Below, piece after piece: positions 19,049-27,255 of a stretch of DNA of 64,000 nucleotides (position 1 is the first letter of the stretch; each line of letters opens with the position of its first letter). Below the pieces are notes generated by a model, which was not told the origin of the DNA, did not search any database, and saw nothing but the letters and a program-made list of their open reading frames with translations. The position numbers and the translations under genes are program-made. The DNA comes from an uncultured Flavobacteriaceae bacterium. Its GTDB lineage: Bacteria > Bacteroidota > Bacteroidia > Flavobacteriales > Flavobacteriaceae. Location: contig CANLUH010000002.1 in NCBI GenBank assembly GCA_947494205.1, forward strand, positions 62,001 through 126,000, read 5' to 3'.

Positions 19049-19894
19049 ATGAAATATATATATCTGTTAATTTTTTTACTACCTATTGTAACCTTCGGGC
19101 AAGACGATTTGCTGTCCGAAATAGATGGTGAAACAGAACAAGACTATAAAAGTGCCGCCTTTAAAGGCTTAAAAATTGTAAATTTCGAGTCCACTAAAAT
19201 GGTGTCTAAAAAAGAAATGTATTTTGTAGTATCTCACAGATTTGGATCTGTAGAAACAGGACTCACAGACTTTTTTGGACTAGATCAAGCAGTAACAAGA
19301 CTTAACCTTATTTATGGAGTTACAGATGCTATTAATGTGGGGATATCTCGAAGTTCATTTAGAAAAATGTACGAATCGTCTTTAAAAATAAGATTAGTAC
19401 GTGAGAAAAAAGGCGGCTCTCCTGTAACCATAGTAAGTTCAAATAATATTTTGGTAAATACTTCTTTAGAAGAAACCATATTGCCAGGATTAGAATTTAA
19501 AACAAGATTGGGATATACGTCTCAATTATTAATCTCTAAAAAATTTAATAAAAACTTTTCGTTACAACTAATGCCTACATTTTTTCATGATAATTATGTG
19601 GATATTAATGAGCAGGATAACTCGCAATATGTTATGGGGTTTGGAGGTAGACACAAATTAACCAAACGTTGGTCGGTTAACTTCGATTATGGATGGCATT
19701 TAAACAGAGCAGATAATTCACCATTTAACAATCCCTTATCTATAGGTTTCGATTTAGAAACGGGAGGTCACGTTTTTCAGCTTCATTTTACCAATGCACA
19801 GCCCATGAATACTAATGGGTTTTTAGGACAAGGTACAGGAGATTGGGGAGAAGGCGATATCTTTTTCGGATTTAACCTATCTAGAGTTTTTTAA
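19049..19894 (+). CDS. DUF5777 family outer-membrane beta-barrel protein
   Basis: The product is 281 residues with a signal peptide (MKYIYLLIFLLPIVTFGQ). The mature part has the DUF5777 hallmarks: AAFKGLKIVNFESTKMV, then MYFVVSHRFGSVETGLTDFF, then alternating amphipathic strands ending in GDIFFGFNLSRVF with a C-terminal Phe, as expected of an outer-membrane barrel. Its function is not known. Clustering with a cytochrome c, YceI and an OB-fold protein suggests an envelope redox or ligand-transfer role (inference). Confidence 0.85.
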   Translation: MKYIYLLIFLLPIVTFGQDDLLSEIDGETEQDYKSAAFKGLKIVNFESTKMVSKKEMYFVVSHRFGSVETGLTDFFGLDQAVTRLNLIYGVTDAINVGISRSSFRKMYESSLKIRLVREKKGGSPVTIVSSNNILVNTSLEETILPGLEFKTRLGYTSQLLISKKFNKNFSLQLMPTFFHDNYVDINEQDNSQYVMGFGGRHKLTKRWSVNFDYGWHLNRADNSPFNNPLSIGFDLETGGHVFQLHFTNAQPMNTNGFLGQGTGDWGEGDIFFGFNLSRVF

Positions 19895-19912
19895 TAATAA
19901 ATACGTAAAAAA

Positions 19913-20158
19913 ATGACATCAACAGCAAGAATAGAGGTACAAGGACGCTTTTGTAAAGGGTGTACAAAACGTATTAAAAAAAAGCTTCAATTAGTTAACG
20001 ATATTAATAATATTAGATTCTATCCTAAAGAATCACTTATAACTTTTAATTTTCTAAAAGCCAATAAGTTATCTATTGCATTAAATGTGTTGTCCGAAAT
20101 GGGCTATCCCGAAAAAGGAGAACGTGTAGAATCATATAAATCGAAATGCGTATGCTAA
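19913..20158 (+). CDS. small HMA-like metal-binding domain protein
   Basis: The product is 81 residues with the outline of a heavy-metal-associated domain: beta strand RIEVQGRF, a CxxC (Cys14-Cys17 in CKGC), helix TKRIKKKLQLV, strand IRFYPKESLITFNF, and a second helix before MGYPEKG. Two more Cys lie at the end (KCVC). The usual GMxCxxC is GRFCKGC here. It is the last gene of the operon, 18 bases after the DUF5777 gene and upstream of a strong terminator. Binding of copper or a similar metal is inferred from the motif. Confidence 0.65.
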   Translation: MTSTARIEVQGRFCKGCTKRIKKKLQLVNDINNIRFYPKESLITFNFLKANKLSIALNVLSEMGYPEKGERVESYKSKCVC

Positions 20159-20321
20159 CGTATTAGCAATAAGGTGTTTCAAATAAAAATCACATCATGC
20201 TAGGACATCCAAATGTAGTTATTGGGTAATATATTACATTTTATAAATATTATAGATTGTTTGTGGGAGTATTTAATCTATAATAATAATTGATTTATTT
20301 TAAGTTTTTAGTTTGATTTGT

Positions 20322-20361
20322 TAATCCTCAAGATAGAGATATCTTGGGGATTACTTTTTTT
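20322..20361 (+). terminator. strong Rho-independent terminator of the cytochrome/YceI operon
   Basis: TAATCCTCAAGATA (20322-20335) pairs over 14 bp (one G-T wobble) with TATCTTGGGGATTA (20340-20353) around a GAGA tetraloop, and CTTTTTTT follows. It closes the operon that ends at 20158. Confidence 0.88.
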
Positions 20362-20377
20362 AAAAATAAAACGAAAC

Positions 20378-20485
20378 CGTCAGTTCGAGTGCTTCGACAA
20401 AGGAGAAGTGTATCGAGAACCTTTAGAATTTGAACTTGAACTAGAAAATCAAAAAAGCATCGTCATAGCGAGGACAAAGGATGTA
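20378..20485. repeat. composite dispersed repeat, copy 1
   Basis: Two modules lie together: CGTCAGTTCGAGTG with a later TATCGAGAACCTTTAG (20378-20425), then a CATCGTCATAGCGAGGACA module (from about 20459). Similar modules in the same orientation lie at 21930-22100, so this pair brackets the DnaQ-GIY-YIG gene. Related partial copies of the first module occur at 30395 and 52998. These look like REP-type intergenic repeats. Confidence 0.65.
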
Positions 20486-20512
20486 GAATAACGAATAAAA
20501 ATTAATAAATGA

Positions 20513-21841
20513 TTACAAAAACTTAGCTAAAATACTCTGTACATCGCTATTATCTTTTTGTTTAATTAAAAAAGATTCCAATGCCTCTTCATGCGTAATT
20601 TGTTCATGTTTATCTATAAATCCATAACCTAAATAGGCACCATTTTTTATAAGTACAAAAGCCTCTTCCTCTGGCGTTCTTCCTTTTGCCTTTATAATGC
20701 TATCCTTTCTTTTATCTATAATATCACAAATAGCATTGGTAACCCGTTCGTTATACTGTTCTATAGATTCATCACCAGAACAAATACCTTTACAGTTAGT
20801 TATAGCATGGTGCGAACAAGTGGCGACACCTTCTTGTAAATGACAAAATTTAGGACATAGGTTAAATTGCTCGCAAATACGCTCTAAAAAGGCTCTAATG
20901 TCTCGTATACTATATAAAGTTATAATAGGTTTAGGAGTTGCTTTAGTCGTATTAATAGCCAAATGCATCACCTCATTTCTATCTTGATAACTAAAAATAG
21001 AATAGCCTTTAGGTTTGCGTTTAGAAGCTTTGTTATATTGCGGGAAATGATGTTTAATAGCAGCATCTTCCATTAATAAAGCAATAAGTTCGCTACCAGA
21101 TAATTCAAAATCTATATGTGCTGTTTCACGTACCATATCTAACGATTTTTGAGACTTACTATAAAAATGACTCAACACTCGCTTTTTTATATCCTTAGCC
21201 TTACCTACATAAATAATAGTGCCTTTTTTATTTCTAAAGTAGTAAATACCAGCCGCATTTGGCAAGGCATTAAATACACTACTAGGTAAATTAGGTGGTA
21301 AAGTAGCCTGTTTATTATTTTTATTTAAAAAATCTTTAAAAACAGTTTCGGCATTATCTTGGGTTTGTAGCAATTGAAATAAAATTACAGTCGCTTCGGC
21401 ATCACCACGCGCACGGTGTCTATCAACTAAATTTATATTTAGTGCTTTACACAATTTTCCTAAACTATAACTACGGTGCCCAGGAATTAACTTTCTACTC
21501 AATCTAACAGTACAAAGCTTTTTACGTGTAAAAGCAATACCTAATAATTTAAACTCACCTTGTATTACGTTATAATCGAAGTTTACATTATGCGCAACAA
21601 AAATAGTATCCTGTGTAATCTCTAAAACTTTATCTGCAATCTCCGAAAATTCAGGAGCATTAGCTACAGTGCCATTATCTATACCAGTAAGAGCAGTAAT
21701 ATGATCAGGAATAAAACAATTGGGGTTAACCAACGATGTAAACTCGTCTACAACTGTGTTACCATCGTATTTAAAAATAGAAATTTCGGTAATGCGATTA
21801 CTCCGTCCAGAAGTTTCAACGTCGATAATAGTGTATAGCAA
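20513..21841 (-). CDS. DnaQ-type 3'-5' exonuclease fused to a GIY-YIG nuclease domain
   Basis: The product is 442 residues. Residues ~1-165 are a DEDD exonuclease: YTIIDVETSG (catalytic Asp/Glu), then FVAHNVNFDYNVI, then HRARGDAEAT (His and Asp). Residues ~195-280 are a UvrC/Cho-like GIY-YIG domain: NAAGIYYFRNKKGTIIYVGK, then AKDIKKRVLSHF. A C-terminal region with several Cys (CEQFNLCPKFCHL, CKGICSG) resembles the Cho/UvrC-associated Cys cluster. Proteins of this plan are known as DNA polymerase III epsilon-like/Cho fusions and are expected to act in nucleotide excision or related repair. The gene stands alone between repeat clusters. Confidence 0.88.
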   Translation of the reverse strand: MLYTIIDVETSGRSNRITEISIFKYDGNTVVDEFTSLVNPNCFIPDHITALTGIDNGTVANAPEFSEIADKVLEITQDTIFVAHNVNFDYNVIQGEFKLLGIAFTRKKLCTVRLSRKLIPGHRSYSLGKLCKALNINLVDRHRARGDAEATVILFQLLQTQDNAETVFKDFLNKNNKQATLPPNLPSSVFNALPNAAGIYYFRNKKGTIIYVGKAKDIKKRVLSHFYSKSQKSLDMVRETAHIDFELSGSELIALLMEDAAIKHHFPQYNKASKRKPKGYSIFSYQDRNEVMHLAINTTKATPKPIITLYSIRDIRAFLERICEQFNLCPKFCHLQEGVATCSHHAITNCKGICSGDESIEQYNERVTNAICDIIDKRKDSIIKAKGRTPEEEAFVLIKNGAYLGYGFIDKHEQITHEEALESFLIKQKDNSDVQSILAKFL

Positions 21842-21929
21842 ATCTGTCTTTTTTTAGCATGGTAAAGATACTTAAATTGAAGGGGAACTCGAAATAGAAC
21901 TTGAAGTTGAACTGGAAATTTAAAAACAT

Positions 21930-22100
21930 CGTCATTACGAGGACGTAGGACGAGGTAATCTGTTTATGTAATAACAAATGTTGAAGTTGTACTTAAAAAT
22001 AAAGTAGAAAATAGATTATATAATCTAAACATCAGTTCAAGTGCTTCTGATACTTCGTTTGAGCTCAGTACAGGATAAATGAAGAAGTATATTGAGAACG
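21930..22100. repeat. composite dispersed repeat, copy 2
   Basis: A CGTCATTACGAGGACG module (21930-21962, ending GAGGTAATCTG) is followed by CATCAGTTCAAGTGCTTC (from 22030) and a distal ATTGAGAACGTTTAG (about 22090). Both modules match those at 20378-20485. I see no ORF in 21842-22141. Confidence 0.6.
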
Positions 22101-22141
22101 TTTAGAACTTAAATATGAATTTGAATAGAATATCAAAAAAA

Positions 22142-23803
22142 TTAAAACAAACGTTGAATAAATAATTCTAACTCAACCCCTTTAGGTACATTTAATTTTT
22201 TTCGAATACGATAACGTATAGACTTTACAGAAGACATACTAATGTTTCTAATATTCATCACCTCTTTACTCGTTAAGTTAAGGGAAATAAGATGGCACAC
22301 TTCACGTTCAGACTTTGTAAGTTCAGGAAACTGTTCAGTAAGTTTTAATTCAAAATCCTTATCTATTTTCTGCCTTTTGTCCGAAATATCGTTTAAACGG
22401 TTTTCAGCCTGAATTTGATTCTTTAACTGTACAAGTATAGATTGGTATTCTTCAATAAGTATAGAACTGTTTTCTGTAGTTTTTAACGTTTTAATACGTT
22501 GGGAAAGTTTTTCATTAAAATTTGTACGCATTTTATTGTCTACTAATAAACGTTCTATTTTATACCTTAAGAAAAATACTTTTTCATTAAGTAACTCGGC
22601 TTCCAACTGTTGCTTTTGTATGTTTTTATCATCAAGTTTACGGCGGTAGCGGTATAAAAAGTAGAGTGCTAGCAAAGCAATACTAGACACAAGAAATAAA
22701 ATAGCATAAAATCGTTTTTGAAACCGTTGCCTATCGGCAGAATTAACCAATTGCTTTTTCTGGTTTTCAAAATTTATACTATCCGCAAGTATTTGTTTTC
22801 CATAACTATAATCCAGTTCTAATTGTTTTAAATTTTTGGTCTGTTTTAAAGTAAAAACAGAGTCCTCGTAAGCACTATAAGTCTTGTAGTGTTGTAGTGC
22901 CAATTCGTAGTTGTTTTTAGCTTTAGCAATACGATAGCGTTCTTTATAAATAGTTGCTGTAAGTTTTTTATTATTAAATTGTTGCGCTATAGTTTGAGAG
23001 CTGTCTAGATACTTTAATGCATTGTTATATTGTTTTAACTTTCTAGAGGTTACAGCTAAGCTTTTTAATACGTTAGCCACGCGTTCTGTATATTCCTTTT
23101 GTTGGTATATTTTTAATGTACTTTTCTGAATATTTAAAGCTTCCTTATACCGTTTTTGCTTATTATATATTTTTGAGATATTTGTATTAGCATCAGCAAT
23201 TTTTACACTATTCCCATAGTATTTTTTAGCACTATCTAATGCTTTTAAAGCTTCTTTATACTGTTTTTTATAGTAGAAGAATTGACTATAATTATTTAAA
23301 GAAATAGCATATTTTAAGGAGTCTCTTTTTCTAATAGGCAATGCTTTTTGCATGTATTTAATAGCTTTGTCGTAGTCTCTATTAGAGCTAAAAAGCATGG
23401 CTATATTATGGTACGAACGACCAATCTTAATAGTGTCTTTAGCAAGTTCTTTAATTTTTAGGGCATTTAAATAGTATTCAAAAGCTTTATCGTAATTATT
23501 TCTGCGACGTTCTATAATCCCTAAACAATCGTTTGCAAGGGCTTGCTTTTCTAATTTATCGGTATAACTGTAATTAGTCTCCAATAACTTTAAGGCTTCA
23601 AAAAAATGTTGCTCTGCTATTTTGGGGGCAACTTTATCTTTTAAAATGCCTAACTCTAAATGATGTCTTACTAATAGCGAATCGGTTTTTGCCTGTTTTA
23701 AAAGTGAAGCAATAGAATCTATTATATGTGATTTTTGCTGACCAAAACATGTAGTAATAGTTGCAAATAAAATAATAAAACAGATTAAGGTATTTTTTCT
23801 CAT
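22142..23803 (-). CDS. TPR protein with transmembrane helix and C-terminal LuxR-like HTH
   Basis: The product is about 553 residues from the ATG at 23803; a TTG at 23812 would add three. A signal-like segment (TLICFIILFATITTCFGQ) is followed by several TPRs (YDKAFEYYLNALKIKE, YDKAIKYMQKALPIRK, YNNALKYLDSSQ), a transmembrane helix (FYAILFLVSSIALLALYFLY), a long coiled-coil and a C-terminal HTH (LTKSEREVCHLISLNLTSKE, then SMSSVKSIRYRIRKKL). It has the same domain plan as the protein at 15447-17195. It is divergent from the fibre-like genes that start at 24037 and may control them, but no site was identified. Confidence 0.87.
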   Translation of the reverse strand: MRKNTLICFIILFATITTCFGQQKSHIIDSIASLLKQAKTDSLLVRHHLELGILKDKVAPKIAEQHFFEALKLLETNYSYTDKLEKQALANDCLGIIERRRNNYDKAFEYYLNALKIKELAKDTIKIGRSYHNIAMLFSSNRDYDKAIKYMQKALPIRKRDSLKYAISLNNYSQFFYYKKQYKEALKALDSAKKYYGNSVKIADANTNISKIYNKQKRYKEALNIQKSTLKIYQQKEYTERVANVLKSLAVTSRKLKQYNNALKYLDSSQTIAQQFNNKKLTATIYKERYRIAKAKNNYELALQHYKTYSAYEDSVFTLKQTKNLKQLELDYSYGKQILADSINFENQKKQLVNSADRQRFQKRFYAILFLVSSIALLALYFLYRYRRKLDDKNIQKQQLEAELLNEKVFFLRYKIERLLVDNKMRTNFNEKLSQRIKTLKTTENSSILIEEYQSILVQLKNQIQAENRLNDISDKRQKIDKDFELKLTEQFPELTKSEREVCHLISLNLTSKEVMNIRNISMSSVKSIRYRIRKKLNVPKGVELELFIQRLF

Positions 23804-24036
23804 CGCCCACAAATTAACAATAAAAATATAGATTTTATAGGGTTTGCGACTATTTGCTACCTCAAAAACGCGATATTATTTTAACGAGTGTGTTAATTTT
23901 ACTGCTTTAAAAGTACTTCCTGAAAATGGCAATATTAAAAGTTGATTTTACAGCATCATTTTGCCAATTAATTTTCAAAAGAAACAAACAAGAAGTCGCA
24001 CAATCTTTAATTAAATATAAAACAAAATATATTTTT

Positions 24037-25617
24037 ATGACAAAGTCATTTCTAATTTTAGCTTTTATCACCCTATTTGCAACTAGTCTGTTTGCACAAT
24101 CCCCTCAGAAAATTAATTACCAAGCAGTCATTAAAGATGCGAGTGGGGAAATTGTAAGTAATCAAAGTATTAGTATACAAGTTAATATTAATCAAGATAC
24201 AGCCACAGGTACTACGGTCTATACAGAAACGCATACCATAACAACATCGCAAGACGGATTGGTTACTTTATTAATTGGCGATGGTACAACTACAGATGAT
24301 TTTTCTAGTATAGCATGGGAGACAGCGTCTCATTTTTTAAATATTGCAGTCGATGTAAACGCAGGAACAACCTATACCGATATAGGAACATTACAATTGG
24401 TAAGTGTACCCTATGCTTTAGTCGCTAATAAAACAGAGCGTGCTGAAAAATTGGAAAGTGAAAATAGCAATACAACGCTAACAGCAAACGATAATAATGT
24501 AAAACTAAATTTTGGACTCTCAGAAGCATTTGATTTCACTAATAGCAAAATGAGATTAAATGCGGGGGAGGCAAATTTGGGGAATAACTTACAATTAGAA
24601 TTTAAAGACGATTCTAATATAAATACCATAGAAAATATATTTCCTAATGTAACATCTGTTTCCACACCAGAAAATATAGATTATAAATTAAATTTAAAAG
24701 TAAGAGGTAACGAAATAATAAGTGCAAGAGGGGATGGTTCGGTACGTATTAATAATACTTATACTTTACCTAATACAGATGGTAATGCAGGACAAGCAAT
24801 TATAACAAATGGTAATGGTGAATTGTCATGGAGCTCAGTAGTTTTACCTAATAATAATTATAGTTTGCCCATTGCAGATGGTAGCGAGGGAGAATTTATA
24901 CAGACAGATGGTAGCGGTACACTATCTTGGACTACTATACCTTATAGTATTAATAATGAAAATACTGTTTTTGGTGAGTTTGCTGGGGAGTCTCTATCAA
25001 TAGGGAGTAGAAATGTGTTTATAGGCCATAAAGCAGGTATTGACCAAGCAGTGGGAGTTTATGGTGTTATGATTGGTTATGAAGCTGGCGATAATAATAC
25101 AGGAACAGATAATACTTTTATTGGATTTAGAGCAGGTAAACGAAATAGTACAAATTCTGGGTCAAGAAACGTATTTATAGGCTATGAAGCAGGGGTAAAC
25201 TCCACAGGAAGTGATAAATTGTTTATCGATAATAGTAGTACTGCTAATCCATTAATTTATGGAGAATTTAACAATAACTTGTTAAGAGTTAACGGCAATT
25301 TAGAATCTACAGGAACCTTAAAAATAGGCTCTAGTTCTACGCTTAACGGCATTTATAAAGCTGCTATAGTTAGAAATGTAGGAAATGTTAACGGAAACGA
25401 TAGCCGTGTAGAAGTCTTTACCATTAATGGCGCTAGCCCAGGAGACGCTGTTTTTGTATCCCCTAGTGAAAATTTAAATAGTAGAATTGTAATAGCACAA
25501 TGTTGGGTAAGTGCCAATAATACAGTAAGTGTACGTTTTAGAAATACAGAAGGCGGAAGCAACAGAGATCCAGATGGAAGCGATGGTGCAACATACTATT
25601 TCTCAGTAATTAAATAA
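24037..25617 (+). CDS. fibre/adhesin-like surface protein, tandem paralogue 1
   Basis: The product is 526 residues from the ATG at 24037. An in-frame ATG at 23926 would put 37 charged residues before the signal peptide (MTKSFLILAFITLFATSLFA) and is rejected. The N-terminal ~125 residues (SPQKINYQAVIKDASGEIV to LVSVPYALVAN) form a module common in Bacteroidota fibre-like proteins. The middle has YadA-head-like short repeats (NVFIGHKAG, NTFIGFRAG, NVFIGYEAG). The last ~95 residues, from STLKIGSSS to ATYYFSVIK, form a shared C-terminal domain. It is 28 bases upstream of a near-identical paralogue. A surface adhesin or fibre role is inferred. Confidence 0.85.
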   Translation: MTKSFLILAFITLFATSLFAQSPQKINYQAVIKDASGEIVSNQSISIQVNINQDTATGTTVYTETHTITTSQDGLVTLLIGDGTTTDDFSSIAWETASHFLNIAVDVNAGTTYTDIGTLQLVSVPYALVANKTERAEKLESENSNTTLTANDNNVKLNFGLSEAFDFTNSKMRLNAGEANLGNNLQLEFKDDSNINTIENIFPNVTSVSTPENIDYKLNLKVRGNEIISARGDGSVRINNTYTLPNTDGNAGQAIITNGNGELSWSSVVLPNNNYSLPIADGSEGEFIQTDGSGTLSWTTIPYSINNENTVFGEFAGESLSIGSRNVFIGHKAGIDQAVGVYGVMIGYEAGDNNTGTDNTFIGFRAGKRNSTNSGSRNVFIGYEAGVNSTGSDKLFIDNSSTANPLIYGEFNNNLLRVNGNLESTGTLKIGSSSTLNGIYKAAIVRNVGNVNGNDSRVEVFTINGASPGDAVFVSPSENLNSRIVIAQCWVSANNTVSVRFRNTEGGSNRDPDGSDGATYYFSVIK

Positions 25618-25644
25618 TTCTACAAAAAATTAAATTATATACTT

Positions 25645-27225
25645 ATGAAAAAGATAATACTATCGCTGTCGTTTTTTGTCCTATTTATAACTATTATGTT
25701 TTCTCAATCCCCTCAAAAAATTAATTATCAAGCCATTATTAAAGAGACGAGTGGGGAAATTGTGAGTAATCAAAGTATTAGCGTACAAGTTAATATTAAT
25801 GAAAATACAGCAAATGGTACTACCGTATATTCTGAGACGCATACCGTAACAACGTCTCAAGACGGATTGGTTACTTTATTAATTGGCGATGGCACAACTA
25901 CAGATGATTTTTCGAGTATAGCATGGGAGGGGGCGTCTTACTTTTTAAATATTGCTGTCGATTTAAACGGAGGAACAACATATACCGATATAGGAACATT
26001 ACAATTGGTAAGTGTACCCTATGCTTTAGTAGCTAATAAAACTGAGCGTGCTGAAACATTAGAAAGTACAAATAATAACGCGATTCTAACAGCAAACGAT
26101 AATAATGTAAAACTAAATTTTGGACTTTTTGAAGCCTTTAATTTTACTAATAGTAAAATGAGTATAACACCAAATATCGCTAATTTTGGTAACAACTTAC
26201 AATTAGAATTTAAAGACGATTCTAATATAAATACCATAGAAAATATATTTCCTAGTGTAGTTACGTTTCCCTCACCAGGAAATATCGATTATAAATTAAA
26301 TTTAAAAGTAAGAGGTAACGAAATAATAAGAGCAAGAGGAGATGGTTCGGTACGTATTAATAATACTTATACTTTACCTAATACAGATGGTAATACAGAA
26401 CAAGCAATTATAACTAATGGTAATGGTGAATTGTCATGGAACTCAATAGTTTTACCTAATAGTAATTATACGTTGCCTATTGTAGATGGTAACGAGGAAG
26501 AATTTATACAAACAAATGGTAATGGTACACTGTCTTGGATTACTATACCTTATAGGATTAATAATGAAAATACTACTTTTGGTGAGTTTGCAGGGGGCGG
26601 GCTATCGATAGGCAGTAGAAATGTGTTTATAGGGAATCAAGCTGGTGTTAATCAAACAGTGGGAAGTGACAATGTTATGGTTGGTTATGAAGCTGGTGAT
26701 AATAATTTAGGAACAAAGAATACCTTTATAGGAGCTCGAGCTGGTAAACGAAGTAGTTCAAATTTTGAATCAAGAAATGTATTTATAGGCTATGAAGCAG
26801 GGGCAAACTCTATAGGAAGTAATAAATTATTTATCGATAATAGTGGAACTGCTAATCCATTAATTTATGGAGAATTTAATAATAACTTGTTAAGAGCTAA
26901 TGGTAATTTAGAATCTACGGGAACCTTAAAAATTGGCTCTAGTTCTACGCTTAATGGCATTTATAAAGTCGCAATAGTTAGAAATGTAGGCAATGTAGGC
27001 GGAAATAATAGCCGTATAGAAGTCTTTACCATTAATGGTGCTAGCCCAGGAGATGTTGTTTTTGTGTCCCCTAGTGAAAATTTAAATAGTAGAATTGCAA
27101 TTGCACAATGCTGGGTAAGTGCCGATAATACAGTAAGTGTTCGCTTTAGAAATACAGAAGGCGGAAGCAACAGAGATCCAGATGGAAGTGATGGTGCAAC
27201 ATACTATTTCTCTGTAATTAAATAA
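25645..27225 (+). CDS. fibre/adhesin-like surface protein, tandem paralogue 2
   Basis: The product is 526 residues, the same length as paralogue 1 and very similar throughout, with signal peptide MKKIILSLSFFVLFITIMFS. The domain order is the same: an SPQKINYQAIIKETSGEIV module, a variable middle with FIGNQAG and FIGYEAG repeats, and the shared C-terminal domain ending ATYYFSVIK. Differences cluster in the middle (e.g. FTNSKMSITPNIANFGN against FTNSKMRLNAGEANLGN), as in a recent tandem duplication followed by divergence. It probably belongs to the same transcription unit as its neighbours, with gaps of about 30 bases on each side. Confidence 0.85.
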   Translation: MKKIILSLSFFVLFITIMFSQSPQKINYQAIIKETSGEIVSNQSISVQVNINENTANGTTVYSETHTVTTSQDGLVTLLIGDGTTTDDFSSIAWEGASYFLNIAVDLNGGTTYTDIGTLQLVSVPYALVANKTERAETLESTNNNAILTANDNNVKLNFGLFEAFNFTNSKMSITPNIANFGNNLQLEFKDDSNINTIENIFPSVVTFPSPGNIDYKLNLKVRGNEIIRARGDGSVRINNTYTLPNTDGNTEQAIITNGNGELSWNSIVLPNSNYTLPIVDGNEEEFIQTNGNGTLSWITIPYRINNENTTFGEFAGGGLSIGSRNVFIGNQAGVNQTVGSDNVMVGYEAGDNNLGTKNTFIGARAGKRSSSNFESRNVFIGYEAGANSIGSNKLFIDNSGTANPLIYGEFNNNLLRANGNLESTGTLKIGSSSTLNGIYKVAIVRNVGNVGGNNSRIEVFTINGASPGDVVFVSPSENLNSRIAIAQCWVSADNTVSVRFRNTEGGSNRDPDGSDGATYYFSVIK

Positions 27226-27255
27226 CTAAAAGAATTAATCCATATCTATATAATT

